Source of the DNA: Burkholderia ubonensis
Lineage (GTDB): Bacteria > Pseudomonadota > Gammaproteobacteria > Burkholderiales > Burkholderiaceae
Length of the DNA stretch: 64,000 nucleotides
Reading direction: 5' to 3'
NCBI RefSeq assembly: GCF_001718695.1
Contig: NZ_CP013420.1
Span: forward strand, 1,550,001-1,614,000
Shown here: one piece after another, positions 8,415 through 20,313 of the stretch
Layout: every line of letters begins with the position of its first letter
How positions within the stretch are numbered: the stretch's first letter is position 1
Program-made: the position numbers and the translations under genes
Notes under the pieces: model-generated
The model's database searches: none
Told to the model about the DNA's origin: nothing
The model's input: the letters and a program-made list of their open reading frames with translations, nothing else

Positions 8415-9791
8415 ATGACCACTTTCACGCCCTTCCCTCCGCTCGCCCAGCTCGCCGCGGATCTCGCGTCCGGCAGGACGACGAGCCGCGCGCTCGTCGA
8501 CACCGCGCTCGCACGGATCGCCGATCCGGCCGGCCAGGGCGCGGTCGTGTTCACCGAAGTCGACGCCGACAACGCGCGCGCCGCCGCCGATGCGCACGAC
8601 CGGCTGCGCGCGGCCGGCACCGTGCTGTCGCCGCTCGCGGGCATCCCGGTGTCGGTGAAGGACCTGTTCGACGTCGCCGGCCAGGTGACGCGGGCCGGCT
8701 CGCGCGTGCTCGACGGCGCGCCGCCCGCCGCGACCGACGCGATCGCCGTCGCGCGGCTCAAGCGCGCGGGCGCGGTGCTGGTCGGCCGCACCAACATGAG
8801 CGAATTCGCGTTCTCCGGCCTCGGCCTGAATCCGCATTTCGGCACGCCGCGCTCGCCGTATCGCCGCGACGTGCCGGGCGACGCGCGGATCGCCGGCGGC
8901 TCGTCGTCGGGCGCTGCCGCGTCCGTCGCCGACGGCATGGCGGCCGTCGCGCTCGGCACCGACACCGGCGGCTCGATCCGCATCCCGGCCGCGCTGTGCG
9001 GGCTGACGGGCTTCAAGCCGACCGCGAGCCGGATTCCGCGGCAAGGCGGCGTGCCGCTGTCGACGACGCTCGACTCGTTCGGCCCGATCGGCCTGACGGT
9101 CGCGTGCTGCGCGCTCGTCGACCGGATGCTCGCCGGCCTCGAGCCGCACGTGCCCGCCGCGCGCCCGCTCGAAGGCGTGCGGCTCGGCGTGCTGACGAAT
9201 TATGTGACGGACGGCGTCGACGCCGAGGTCGCCGCATCGCTCGACGCCGCGCTCAAGCATCTGGAAGCGGCCGGCGCGATCGTCGCCGAGGTGCGCTTCG
9301 CGGCGCTCGACCGGCTGCCGGACATCAACTGCTTCGGCTTCTCGCCGATCGAGGCCTACGCATGGCACCGGCCGCTGCTCGCGCGGCACCGCGAACGTTA
9401 CGACCCGCGCGTGCTGACGCGGATCCTGAAGGGCGAGCCCGCGAGCGCGGCTGACTACCTCGACCTGCTCGCCGCGCGCCACGCGCTGCTCGACGAAGCT
9501 GCGCACACGGTCTGGTCGCGCTTCGATGCGCTGGTCGCGCCGACGGTGCCGGTCGTGCCGCCGCGCATCGCCGAACTGGAAACGGACGACGACGCGTTCG
9601 CGCGCGCGAACGCGCTGATCCTGCGCAACCCGAGCGCGTTCAACTTCCTCGACGCATGCGCGCTGTCGCTGCCGTGCCATCCGCGCGACGCCGCGCCGGT
9701 CGGCCTGATGCTCGCCGCCGCGCCGCATCGCGACGACGCGCTGCTCGCGATCGGCCAGGCGGTGGAAGCGGTGCTGAACACGATCCGCTGA
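8415..9791 (+). CDS. Amidase signature family amidohydrolase
   Basis: A 458-residue enzyme with the complete amidase-signature Ser-cisSer-Lys triad: Lys82 (VSVKDLFD), Ser163 in GGSSSG and nucleophile Ser187 in DTGGSIR. It hydrolyses an amide bond to a carboxylate and ammonia in the cytoplasm. It is not GatA: no gatB or gatC is adjacent, and it is co-transcribed with a GntR regulator, so a catabolic amidase is likely. Length is normal for the family. Substrate unknown. Confidence 0.9.
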   Translation: MTTFTPFPPLAQLAADLASGRTTSRALVDTALARIADPAGQGAVVFTEVDADNARAAADAHDRLRAAGTVLSPLAGIPVSVKDLFDVAGQVTRAGSRVLDGAPPAATDAIAVARLKRAGAVLVGRTNMSEFAFSGLGLNPHFGTPRSPYRRDVPGDARIAGGSSSGAAASVADGMAAVALGTDTGGSIRIPAALCGLTGFKPTASRIPRQGGVPLSTTLDSFGPIGLTVACCALVDRMLAGLEPHVPAARPLEGVRLGVLTNYVTDGVDAEVAASLDAALKHLEAAGAIVAEVRFAALDRLPDINCFGFSPIEAYAWHRPLLARHRERYDPRVLTRILKGEPASAADYLDLLAARHALLDEAAHTVWSRFDALVAPTVPVVPPRIAELETDDDAFARANALILRNPSAFNFLDACALSLPCHPRDAAPVGLMLAAAPHRDDALLAIGQAVEAVLNTIR

Positions 9792-9898
9792 CGCGTGAGC
9801 GGGGCGCGACGAGCGCGCTGTCGGTTTCGTGCCAGTCCGTTCGCGCTAAAATCGCGCGATTGTTTTCCGGACCGACCCACGAGGAACCTCGCTGACCC

Positions 9899-10411
9899 AT
9901 GAACGACCACACGCTTGCGCTACGCCGTGAACGCCGCCTGCTGATGCTGCTCGGCTGGGTATGCATCGCCCTGCTCGCCGGCGCGCTCTATCTGCAGTAC
10001 GTGAAGAACGAGGACCCATGCCCGCTGTGCATCATCCAGCGCTACTTCTTCGCGGCGATCGGCATCTTCGCGTTCCTCGCCGCCGGGATGCGCCACTGGC
10101 GCGGCGTCTGGCTGCTCGAATTGCTGATCGCGATCTCGGCGGCCGCCGGCGTCGGCACCGCCGCGCGGCATCTGTCGATCCAGATGAACCCCGGCTTCAG
10201 CTGCGGCTTCGACACGCTGCAGCCGATCGTCGACAGCCTGCCGCCCGCGCACTGGTTCCCCGGCATGTTCAAGGTCGCCGGTCTGTGCGAGACGGTCTAT
10301 CCGCCGATTTTCGGCATCCTGCTGCCCGGCTGGGCGCTGATCGGCTTCGCGGCGATCCTGATCCCGGTTGCCGCGAGCCTCTGGCGCCATCGCCGCAAAC
10401 TCGCACGCTGA
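9899..10411 (+). CDS. dsbB: Disulfide bond formation protein B
   Basis: A 170-residue inner-membrane protein with four hydrophobic helices. The first periplasmic pair is Cys41-Cys44 (CPLC) and the second is Cys102/Cys130, matching DsbB, which reoxidises DsbA and passes electrons to quinone. Arg48 after the CPLC motif fits the conserved quinone-contacting Arg. It starts at the ATG at 9899, about 110 bp after the amidase stop. Confidence 0.92.
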   Translation: MNDHTLALRRERRLLMLLGWVCIALLAGALYLQYVKNEDPCPLCIIQRYFFAAIGIFAFLAAGMRHWRGVWLLELLIAISAAAGVGTAARHLSIQMNPGFSCGFDTLQPIVDSLPPAHWFPGMFKVAGLCETVYPPIFGILLPGWALIGFAAILIPVAASLWRHRRKLAR

Positions 10412-10767
10412 AGCGACGCGGCCGAGCCGCACCGGCCGCGTCCATCGGGCGCGAGACAGCCGGCGCGGCGCCGCTCCACCTGCGCGCTCGAACCCTCAAC
10501 GCCTCCCGCGCCGATTCCCCGGCTCGCTCGCGCAACCCCTCTGCACGCGCGTTTCCGCCCGCGCCGCGCACCTCGGCGCCCTGCCCGTGCGCAGCCGGCC
10601 TATGATCGACATGATCGCCGTCTGATAGCCCGGATCACCGCGCCGCCATGTTGCCGGCGCGTCGCGGTGTTATCTTCCCGACTGGATGGCGATCTACGTG
10701 CGCGAGGCCGGGCGGTTTCGACCCCTGCGTAACGCGCGCCTGATCCGCAATGTCGACCGGATTCATC
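10412..10767. other. Intergenic stretch without recognisable gene
   Basis: About 355 bases between dsbB and the xdhC region. I see no convincing coding frame, RNA gene or strong terminator. In related Burkholderia, xdhA and xdhB would be expected between here and xdhC, but they are not present. Confidence 0.5.
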
Positions 10768-10902
10768 ATGACAACGCAAACCATCCGCATCTGTCACCCT
10801 CATGGCGTCCGCGCCGCATTCGGCGGCGCACCTCGCCCGCCCCGCTCCGGGCCCGCCGGCCCGCGCCGCGCATCCTGCGCCGACCGTCCGGGAGCGCGCT
10901 GA
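10768..10902 (+). CDS. 44-codon ORF overlapping xdhC start; possible XdhA N-terminal remnant
   Basis: The ORF starts MTTQTIRICHPHGVR and ends with TGA overlapping the xdhC ATG (TGATG), an arrangement typical of translational coupling. The first 15 or so residues resemble how betaproteobacterial XdhA proteins begin (a beta strand before the 2Fe-2S domain). The rest is Pro/Arg-rich and has no XdhA cysteine motifs. It could be a scar left by deletion of xdhA and xdhB, or chance. Confidence 0.25.
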   Translation: MTTQTIRICHPHGVRAAFGGAPRPPRSGPAGPRRASCADRPGAR

Positions 10903-11907
10903 TGGAACCGTGGCTCGGCGATCTCCAGCACATGCTCGCGCACGGCGAAGCGGCCGTGCTCGTCACCGTCGCGCACACCGACGGCTCCGCGCCGCGCGAA
11001 GCCGGCACCAAGATGCTCGTGACGCGCGACACCGCGCGCCACACGATCGGCGGCGGCCATCTGGAATGGAAGGCAATCGAAATCGCGCGACACCTGCTGA
11101 AGGACGGCGCGCACGTGCCGCACGCACGCAAGCTCGAGCGGCTCGCGCTCGGCCCGAGCCTCGGCCAGTGCTGCGGCGGCGCGGTGGTGCTCGCGTTCGA
11201 GCGGCTCGACGTCGGCGATCTCGGCTGGATCATGTCGCTCGCGAAACGCGTCGCGGCCGGCGCCGCGACCGTGCGCAGCGTATCATTCGGCCCCTCGCCG
11301 GGCGCGCCGCTCCTGAGCGAGCCGGAGCCGGCCGCCGCGCGCGCCGACTGCCTGCTGTGGGAAACCGGCGGCGTCGCGCTGATGACCGAGACGATCGCGC
11401 CGCATGCGTTCCCGGTCGTGCTGTTCGGCGCCGGGCACGTGAGCGCCGCGCTCGTGAAAGTGCTCGCGACGCTGCCGTGCAGCCGTGCGCTGGGTCGACC
11501 GGCGCGACGCGGCGTTCCCGCCGTCCGACACGCTCGCCGGGATCGGCAACCTGACGATCGACGCGAGCGACACGCCGGACGACGCCGTCGACGCCGCGCC
11601 GCCGCAGAGCTACTTCGTCGTGATGACGCACGATCATGCGCGCGACTTCGCGCTGGCCGAGCGTATCCTGCGGCGCGGCGACTACGCGTACTTCGGGATG
11701 ATCGGCTCGCACACGAAGCGCGTGCAGTTCGATCACCGGCTCGCGGCGATCGGCATCGATCCGGCGCAGATCGCGCGGATGCGCTGCCCGATCGGCGTCG
11801 AAGGCATCGTCGACAAGGCGCCCGAAGTGATCGCGATCTCGGTGGCCGCGCAGTTGCTGCAGGCCGTCGAAGCGCATGCGCCCGCGCAGGCCTCCCCTAC
11901 TTTCTGA
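10902..11907 (+). pseudogene. xdhC: Xanthine dehydrogenase accessory protein XdhC, frameshifted
   Basis: XdhC inserts the sulfurated molybdenum cofactor into xanthine dehydrogenase. The N-terminal XdhC/CoxI domain is intact (GSAPREAGTKMLV, IGGGHLEWKA, GQCCGGAVVLAFE). The C-terminal Rossmann domain begins VVLFGAGHVSAALVK and then shifts frame near 11483. The +1 frame continues with VRWVDRRDAAFPP and FVVMTHDHARDFALA to a stop at 11907. The feature length is 1 modulo 3, and removing one C from the CC at 11483-11484 gives an uninterrupted protein of about 334 residues. Either a sequencing error or an inactivating mutation. The adenine deaminase gene follows after 18 bp, so this was the head of a purine operon. 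Confidence 0.85.
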
Positions 11908-12951
<1,044 letters not shown>

Positions 12952-13113
12952 CGATGCGGCCGACGAATGCGGACCGCCGCGGTCACGGCGACAGACCTTG
13001 AGGATGAGGAACGCTTTTCCGATTGATATCCGAGACGGCGCGGGCCGTCGCAACCCGCCCCGCGCCGCCGCTCGCACCACGCTGATCGTTTTTTCCACGC
13101 AGGACCATTCGTC

Positions 13114-14427
13114 ATGACGCAAACCGCTTTCCGCGCCCGGCTGCTGACCTTCAGCGGCGACCCGGCGCAATCCGCCCAGGCCGTGCACTACGAGACCGAC
13201 GGCCTTCTGATCGTCGACGACGGCAAGGTCGTCGCGGCCGGCCCGCACGCGCGGCTCGCCGCGACGCTGCCGCCCGACGCGCTCGTGCACGACCTGCGCG
13301 ACAAGCTGATCGTGCCCGGCTTCATCGACACGCACATCCACTATCCGCAGACGGACATGATCGCATCGCCGGCGCCCGGCCTGCTGCCGTGGCTCGACAA
13401 GTACACGTTCCCGACCGAGCGGCAGTTCGGCGACGCCGACCATGCGCGCGAGGTCGCGGAATTCTTCGTCGACGAGCTGCTCGCGTGCGGCACGACGAGC
13501 GCGCTCGTCTACTGCACGGTGCACAAGCAGTCGGCGGACGCGCTGTTCACGGTGAGCGACGCGCGCGACCTGCGGATGATCGCGGGCAAGGTGCTGATGG
13601 ACCGCAACTGCCCCGAATTCCTGCGCGATACCGCGCAATCGGGGTACGACGACAGCGCGGAGCTGATCGGCCGCTGGCACGGCCGCGGCCGCCAGATGTA
13701 CGCGCTCACGCCGCGCTTCGCGCCGACGTCGACCGACGCGCAGCTCGAAGCGTGCGCCGAACTCGCGCGCCGCCATCCGGACGTGTTCGTGCAGAGCCAC
13801 GTCGCCGAGAACGTCGACGAGGTGAAATGGGCGGCCGAGCTGTTCCCCGGCCACCGCAGCTACCTCGACATCTACGATCATTACGGGCTGCTGCGCCGCC
13901 GCGCGGTGTACGGCCACTGCATCCATCTCGACGACGAGGACCGCCGCCGGATGGCCGAGACGGGCACCGTGGTCGCGCACTGCCCGACGTCGAACTTCTT
14001 CCTCGGCAGCGGCCTGTTCGACTTCGACAAGGCGGGCGAATACGGCGTGCCGGTCGCGCTCGCGACCGACGTCGGCGGCGGCACGTCGTTCTCGATGCTG
14101 CAGACGATGAACGAGGCGCACAAGGTCGCGCGGCTGTCCGGGCATCACCTGAGCGCCACGCGGATGTTCTGGCTCGCGACCGCGGGCGCCGCGCAGGCGC
14201 TCGACCTCGCGGACACGGTCGGCACGCTCGCGCCGCGCACCGAGGCGGACTTCGTCGTGCTCGATCCGCAGGCGACGCCGCTGCTCGCGCGCCGCACGCA
14301 GCGCGCGGAATCGCTCGAGGAGCTGCTGTTCGCGTTCGCGCTGCTCGGCGACGACCGGGCCGTGTACCGTACTTACGCGGCCGGCCGCTGCGTGCACGAG
14401 CGCGGCACCGCGCGCCGCGCCGCCTGA
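13114..14427 (+). CDS. guaD: Guanine deaminase
   Basis: A 437-residue amidohydrolase. IDTHIHYPQTDM supplies the first two metal histidines (His74, His76). Further motifs are QSHVAEN, YGHCIHLDD and ATDVGGGTSFSML (metal Asp), all typical of GuaD, which converts guanine to xanthine and ammonia. It is the third purine-salvage gene after xdhC and the adenine deaminase, with a 160-bp gap that may hold a separate promoter. Its product xanthine would normally go to XdhAB. Confidence 0.92.
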   Translation: MTQTAFRARLLTFSGDPAQSAQAVHYETDGLLIVDDGKVVAAGPHARLAATLPPDALVHDLRDKLIVPGFIDTHIHYPQTDMIASPAPGLLPWLDKYTFPTERQFGDADHAREVAEFFVDELLACGTTSALVYCTVHKQSADALFTVSDARDLRMIAGKVLMDRNCPEFLRDTAQSGYDDSAELIGRWHGRGRQMYALTPRFAPTSTDAQLEACAELARRHPDVFVQSHVAENVDEVKWAAELFPGHRSYLDIYDHYGLLRRRAVYGHCIHLDDEDRRRMAETGTVVAHCPTSNFFLGSGLFDFDKAGEYGVPVALATDVGGGTSFSMLQTMNEAHKVARLSGHHLSATRMFWLATAGAAQALDLADTVGTLAPRTEADFVVLDPQATPLLARRTQRAESLEELLFAFALLGDDRAVYRTYAAGRCVHERGTARRAA

Positions 14428-14471
14428 CCGAACGCCGGCGCGCGTCGCGCGATGCGGTGTCCGAACCGCTT

Positions 14472-14499
14472 TTGCGCGCGGCGCGCACCGTGCTAGAAT
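14472..14499 (+). promoter_or_regulatory. Sigma70-type promoter of the Mn riboswitch transcript
   Basis: TTGCGC at 14472-14477 and TAGAAT at 14494-14499 with 16-bp spacing. The predicted transcript would start about 14506, right at the 5' edge of the riboswitch. Confidence 0.65.
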
Positions 14500-14506
14500 C
14501 CGCTCC

Positions 14507-14634
14507 TCATTGGGGAGTAGCCGCTCCGCTCGATGTCCCGCGCCACCGGCGCGCATCGTGACGGAGGCGTCCGTCAACAGACTTGGCCGTTCGGCCATGG
14601 CGGGCGCAGCCACCGAAGGCCTGGCGAGACCGAT
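14507..14634 (+). promoter_or_regulatory. yybP-ykoY (manganese-sensing) riboswitch
   Basis: The conserved features of this class appear in order: GGGGAGTAG near the 5' end (14512-14520), CGTCAACA (14572-14579), a GGC...GCC stem, GCAGCC, and the terminal GGCCTGGCGAGACC (14618-14631). This aptamer binds Mn2+ and turns on downstream genes when the metal is abundant. It sits directly upstream of a TMEM165/GDT1 family gene, the classic partner of this riboswitch in Proteobacteria. The remaining 85 bases before the start codon would contain the expression platform. Confidence 0.9.
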
Positions 14635-14719
14635 GGTTCACAGTGCGCCGCATCAGGGCCCGGCGCGCCGTGGATCGTCGCTCGCACGCATAACGACAGG
14701 CCCGTGGAACCCCCCGTAC

Positions 14720-15292
14720 GTGACCCAAGCCTTCCTGATCTCCACCGGCGCCGTCGCCCTCGCAGAAATCGGCGACAAGACGCAACTGCTTTCCCTCGTG
14801 CTCGCCGCGCGCTACCGCAAGCCCGTTCCGATCATTCTCGGCGTGCTGGTCGCGACGCTCGTCAACCACGGATTCGCGGGCGCGCTCGGCGAATGGCTCG
14901 GCGCGCTCGTCACGCCGTCGATCATGCGCTGGGCGCTCGCGTTCTCGTTCATCGGGATGGGGCTGTGGATCCTGGTGCCGGACAAGCTCGACGCCGACGA
15001 AGCCAACGCGAACCGCTCGCGGCTCGGCGTGTTCGGCGCGACCCTGGTCGCGTTCTTCCTCGCCGAAATGGGCGACAAGACCCAGATCGCGACCGTCGCG
15101 CTCGCCGCGCGCTTCCAGGATTACATCGGCGTCGTCGCCGGCACGACGTTCGGGATGATGCTCGCGAACGTGCCGGCGATCCTGCTCGGCGACCGCTTTG
15201 CGCACCGCCTGCCGACGAAGGTCGTGCACGGCATCGCGGCCGTGCTGTTCGTCGTGCTCGGCGTGCTCGCGCTGTTCGGCGTCGGGGCATGA
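14720..15292 (+). CDS. TMEM165/GDT1 (UPF0016) family manganese exporter
   Basis: A 190-residue inner-membrane protein from a GTG start, with six hydrophobic segments in two homologous halves. Each half carries the family signature E-x-G-D-K-T (residues 16-21, AEIGDKTQ; residues 116-121, AEMGDKTQ). Bacterial members such as Vibrio cholerae MneA export Mn2+. The upstream Mn riboswitch strongly supports manganese efflux as its role. The start is chosen because it places the first motif in the first helix; an in-frame extension upstream runs through the riboswitch and is rejected. Confidence 0.9.
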   Translation: MTQAFLISTGAVALAEIGDKTQLLSLVLAARYRKPVPIILGVLVATLVNHGFAGALGEWLGALVTPSIMRWALAFSFIGMGLWILVPDKLDADEANANRSRLGVFGATLVAFFLAEMGDKTQIATVALAARFQDYIGVVAGTTFGMMLANVPAILLGDRFAHRLPTKVVHGIAAVLFVVLGVLALFGVGA

Positions 15293-15340
15293 CCCGCGCG
15301 GCGCCGTGGCCGGCCGGCGGCCGCGACGCCACAACCGCCG

Positions 15341-16036
15341 CTACTTGACCGCCGCCGCGCCCGACGCCGGCGCGGCCGACACCGCGCGCTCGTTGGCCGC
15401 CGGCGCGGCCGGCCCGCCCTTCTTGTCGACCGGCAGCCGCACCGTCCTGACCGCGCCGTTGCCGAGCGGGAAATCGGCGAGCGCGCTGCGCGCGAGGAAC
15501 GGCATCGCATACAGCAGCACCCCGTTGTCGCCGGTCGTGCGCGCGGTCACGTTATAGACTTCCTTGCCCGTCGCGCGCTCGGTGATGCGGATGCCGAGCG
15601 TGTAGTCGAACACCTGGTAAGTCTGGTTCACGTAGCCGGCCGGGAACGGCCCCCAGGGCCCCCACGGGCCCCACGGCCCGCGCCGCCAGTACGGCCCCGG
15701 GAACCAGGGGTCGTAATAGACCGGCGTCGGCACCGCCACCAGGTCGCTGCCGACGCCGTAGGTCAGCCCGACCAGGTAGCGGGCGCTCGCCTGCGGCACC
15801 TGGCGGAACGCATACGAGGACAGCTCGCCGGCAACGATCGGCTCGTAGGTCGACTGCTCGATGCTGTTCTTCTGCGCGTCGCTGCGCGTGAAGGCATAGG
15901 TGCGTGTCGCGTCGCTGCCGCTCCAGTCGGAGAAGGCCGTGACCTGCGTCGTCACGTAGCTGGTGCAGCCCGCCAGCAGCGCCACGCACAGCGCCGCCGC
16001 CCAACCCGCACCGCGAAAAATCCGTTCGCATCTCAT
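15341..16036 (-). CDS. DUF4136 lipoprotein
   Basis: A 231-residue protein. The lipobox LLAGC ends at Cys24 after a hydrophobic leader. The mature part is a DUF4136-type domain (TQVTAFSDWSG near the start, YLVGLTYGVGSD in the middle). A tryptophan-rich loop with three WGP repeats (GPWGPWGPWGP) sits near residue 130. The C-terminal 25 residues are Ala/Pro-rich. DUF4136 proteins are surface or periplasmic lipoproteins of unknown function. The start has GAGGACGATC just upstream. The gene converges on the Mn exporter gene. Confidence 0.8.
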   Translation of the reverse strand: MRCERIFRGAGWAAALCVALLAGCTSYVTTQVTAFSDWSGSDATRTYAFTRSDAQKNSIEQSTYEPIVAGELSSYAFRQVPQASARYLVGLTYGVGSDLVAVPTPVYYDPWFPGPYWRRGPWGPWGPWGPFPAGYVNQTYQVFDYTLGIRITERATGKEVYNVTARTTGDNGVLLYAMPFLARSALADFPLGNGAVRTVRLPVDKKGGPAAPAANERAVSAAPASGAAAVK

Positions 16037-16222
16037 GATCGTCCTCGTCAATCCGTCACCCGCCCGTCGCGTCGCGCGAAACGGTCGGGATGCCGATAAT
16101 ACGCGGACTGTCCGAAACGGTAAAAAGTTCGCACGGCACGCAAACTCAAGCCTTTGTACAATGGGCCGATTCGCCGGGCCCGCGCCGCGCGCCCGATCCC
16201 GATTCCACCGACCTCGACGACC

Positions 16223-18916
16223 ATGTCCGACAACGCCTCCTCCACCGTGATCCGCCGCGCCGACTACACGCCGCCGGCGTTCCTCATCGATTCCGTCGCG
16301 CTCGAATTCGACCTCGCGCCGGCCCGCACGATCGTCAGGAACACGATGCGCGTGCGCCGCAATCCCGACGCCGCGCCCGCCCCGCACCTGGAGCTGATGG
16401 GCGAAGCGCTCGAATTCGTCGGCGCATCGCTCGACGGTGCGCCGCATGCGGCCGTGCGCGCGCACGAGCGCGGGCTGACCATCGAGAACGTGCCCGACGC
16501 GTTCGAGCTGACGCTCGACAGCGCCTGCGCACCCGACCAGAACACGACGCTGTCGGGCCTGTACGTGTCGAGCGGCAACTTCTTCACGCAGTGCGAGGCC
16601 GAGGGCTTCCGCCGCATCACCTATTTCCTGGACCGTCCCGACGTGATGGCGTCGTACACGGTGACGCTGCGCGCGGACAAGGCCGCGTACCCGGTGCTGC
16701 TGTCGAACGGCAACCTGGTCGATTCCGGCGAGTTGCCCGACGGCCGCCACTTCGCGAAGTGGGAAGACCCGTTCAGGAAGCCGAGCTACCTGTTCGCGCT
16801 CGTCGCGGGCAAGCTCGTCGCGATCGAGGAAAAGATCACGACCGGCTCCGGCAAAGAGAAGCTGCTGCAGGTGTGGGTCGAGCCGCAAGACCTCGACAAG
16901 ACCCGTCACGCGATGGATTCGCTGATCCACTCGATCCGCTGGGACGAGCAGCGCTTCGGCCTCGAGCTCGATCTCGACCGCTTCATGATCGTCGCGGTCG
17001 GCGACTTCAACATGGGCGCGATGGAAAACAAGGGGCTCAACATCTTCAACACGAAGTACGTGCTGGCGAATCCCGAAACGGCGACCGACACCGATTTCGC
17101 GAACATCGAGTCGGTGGTCGGCCACGAGTATTTCCATAACTGGACCGGCAACCGCGTGACCTGCCGCGACTGGTTCCAGCTGAGCCTGAAGGAAGGCCTG
17201 ACGGTGTTCCGCGACCAGGAATTCTCGGCCGACATGGCTGCGGGCGACGACGCGAACTCGGCGGCCCGCGCGGTCAAGCGCATCGAGGACGTGCGCGTGC
17301 TGCGCCAGCTGCAGTTCGCCGAGGACGCGGGCCCGATGGCGCATCCGGTGCGCCCGGAAAGCTACGTCGAGATCAACAACTTCTACACGATGACCGTCTA
17401 CGAGAAAGGCTCGGAAGTCGTGCGGATGTACCAGACGCTGTTCGGCCGCGACGGCTTCCGCAAGGGGATGGACCTGTACTTCAAGCGCCACGACGGCCAC
17501 GCGGTCACCTGCGACGATTTCCGCCACGCGATGGCGGACGCGAACGGCCGCGACCTCGCGCAGTTCGAGCGCTGGTACAGCCACGCCGGCACGCCGCGCG
17601 TGACGGTGAAGACCGCGTATGACGCGGCCGCGCGCCGCTACACGCTGACCCTCGCGCAGGGCTTCGGCGACGCATCGCCCGCCGCGCGCGAAACGCAGAA
17701 GGGTCCGCTCCTGATTCCGTTCGCGATCGGCCTGATCGGCCGCGACGGCCGCGACCTGCCGCTGCGCCTCGACGGCGAGACGGCCGCCGCCGGCACGACG
17801 CGCGTGCTCGAATTCACCGACGCCGAACAGACCTTCACGTTCGTCGACGTGCCGGACGAGCCGCTGCCGTCGCTGCTGCGCAACTTCTCCGCGCCGGTGA
17901 TCGTCGAGTACGACTACAGCGACGACGACCTCGCGTTCCTGCTCGCGCACGACAGCGATCCGTTCAACCGCTGGGAAGCGGGCCAGCGCCTCGCGACCCG
18001 CGCGCTGCTGACGCTCGCCGCGTGCGCAGCCGCAAACGAGCCGCTCGCGCTCGGCGAGAATTTCGTCGCAGCGTTCCGCCGCGTGCTGACCGACGACGCG
18101 CTGTCGCCCGCGTTCCGCGAGCTCGCGCTGACGCTGCCGTCCGAAACCTACCTCGCCGACCAGATGGCCGAGTCCGATCCGGCCGCCGTGCATCGCGCGC
18201 GCCAGTTCGTGCGCCGCCAGCTCGCGACTGCGCTGCGCGCGGACTGGCTCGCCGCATACGACGGCCAGCAGACGCCGGGCGCCTATGAACCGACGCCGGA
18301 CGCCTCCGGCCGCCGCGCGCTGAAGAATCTCGCGCTCGCCTACCTCGCCGAGCTGGAAGACCCGGCCGACGCGGTGCGCATCGCGAGCGCGCAATACGAC
18401 GCGTCGAACAACATGACCGATCGCGCGGCCGCGCTGGGCGCGCTGCTGTCGGCCGCCGCGGCGGGCGCGAACGAACCGGCCGAGCGCGCGCTCGCCGACT
18501 TCTACCGGCGCTTCGAAAAGGAAGCGCTGGTGATCGACAAGTGGTTCGCGATGCAGGCGGCGCAACGCGGCACGCCCGCGCACCCGACGCTCGACAAGGT
18601 ACGCAAGCTGCTCGCGCATCCGGCGTTCAACCTGAAGAACCCGAACCGCGCCCGCTCGCTGATCTTCAGCTTCTGCGCGGCGAACCCCGCGCAGTTCCAC
18701 GCGGCGGACGGCTCGGGCTACGCGTTCTGGGCCGAGCAGGTGCTGGCGCTCGACGCGATCAATCCGCAGGTCGCCGCGCGCCTCGCACGCTCGCTCGAAC
18801 TGTGGCGCCGCTTCACGCCCGCGCTGCGCGAGCGGATGAAGGCCGCGCTCGAGCAGGTCGCCGCCGGCGCCAAGTCGCGCGACGTGCGCGAGATCGTCGA
18901 GAAGGCGCTCGCATAA
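16223..18916 (+). CDS. pepN: Aminopeptidase N
   Basis: An 897-residue M1-family zinc metallopeptidase that removes N-terminal residues from peptides in the cytoplasm. The substrate-recognition motif GAMEN is at residues 265-269. The zinc site is HEYFH at 301-305 with the third ligand Glu324 (SLKEGLTVF). Domain order and length match E. coli PepN. The start is the ATG at 16223, where homology begins (MSDNASSTVIRRADY); an in-frame start at 16154 lies in the upstream leader. A strong terminator follows 31 bp after the stop. Confidence 0.95.
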   Translation: MSDNASSTVIRRADYTPPAFLIDSVALEFDLAPARTIVRNTMRVRRNPDAAPAPHLELMGEALEFVGASLDGAPHAAVRAHERGLTIENVPDAFELTLDSACAPDQNTTLSGLYVSSGNFFTQCEAEGFRRITYFLDRPDVMASYTVTLRADKAAYPVLLSNGNLVDSGELPDGRHFAKWEDPFRKPSYLFALVAGKLVAIEEKITTGSGKEKLLQVWVEPQDLDKTRHAMDSLIHSIRWDEQRFGLELDLDRFMIVAVGDFNMGAMENKGLNIFNTKYVLANPETATDTDFANIESVVGHEYFHNWTGNRVTCRDWFQLSLKEGLTVFRDQEFSADMAAGDDANSAARAVKRIEDVRVLRQLQFAEDAGPMAHPVRPESYVEINNFYTMTVYEKGSEVVRMYQTLFGRDGFRKGMDLYFKRHDGHAVTCDDFRHAMADANGRDLAQFERWYSHAGTPRVTVKTAYDAAARRYTLTLAQGFGDASPAARETQKGPLLIPFAIGLIGRDGRDLPLRLDGETAAAGTTRVLEFTDAEQTFTFVDVPDEPLPSLLRNFSAPVIVEYDYSDDDLAFLLAHDSDPFNRWEAGQRLATRALLTLAACAAANEPLALGENFVAAFRRVLTDDALSPAFRELALTLPSETYLADQMAESDPAAVHRARQFVRRQLATALRADWLAAYDGQQTPGAYEPTPDASGRRALKNLALAYLAELEDPADAVRIASAQYDASNNMTDRAAALGALLSAAAAGANEPAERALADFYRRFEKEALVIDKWFAMQAAQRGTPAHPTLDKVRKLLAHPAFNLKNPNRARSLIFSFCAANPAQFHAADGSGYAFWAEQVLALDAINPQVAARLARSLELWRRFTPALRERMKAALEQVAAGAKSRDVREIVEKALA

Positions 18917-18947
18917 CGCGCGCGACGCATCGCCTGCCGCTGCGACC

Positions 18948-18984
18948 AAGCCGGCGCCGCTCGATGCGGCGCCGGCTTTTTTTT
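18948..18984 (+). terminator. Rho-independent terminator after pepN
   Basis: AAGCCGGCGCCGC pairs with GCGGCGCCGGCTT around a TCGAT loop, followed by eight T residues. Confidence 0.92.
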
Positions 18985-19132
18985 GTCGGCTCCACACCGG
19001 CCAGGCTCGGGCGGGGCCGCCGCACGGGCGCGTCGCGTCCATGTAACCGGACGAAAAAAGGCGGCGGCGCGACGGGCGTGCCGGGTAAAATTGACGCAAT
19101 TCAAGGATTCATTTGGCCTCTCGGAGTCTGTC

Positions 19133-20146
<1,014 letters not shown>

Positions 20147-20313
20147 ATTTGCATCGAAGCACTGGACGAAGGCGCGCGACCTCAGTAGAATCGCGCCTTC
20201 GCGATGCGGCCCTCACAAGCCGCATCGTAGTGAAGTGAAAGCGGCAAGCCCGCCGGATCGACGGTTTCGCGAAGTAGAAGCAGCAGCAAGCTGAAAAAAT
20301 TTCGCAAAACCTA

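Noticed and set aside
8415..9791. Annotation as GatA (amidotransferase subunit)
   Set aside because: No gatB/gatC nearby and co-transcription with a GntR regulator; a stand-alone amidase is more likely.
15341..19099. Open frame of about 1,250 codons on the minus strand across pepN
   Set aside because: Only the last 231 codons (the lipoprotein) are real; the rest is an antisense shadow of pepN.
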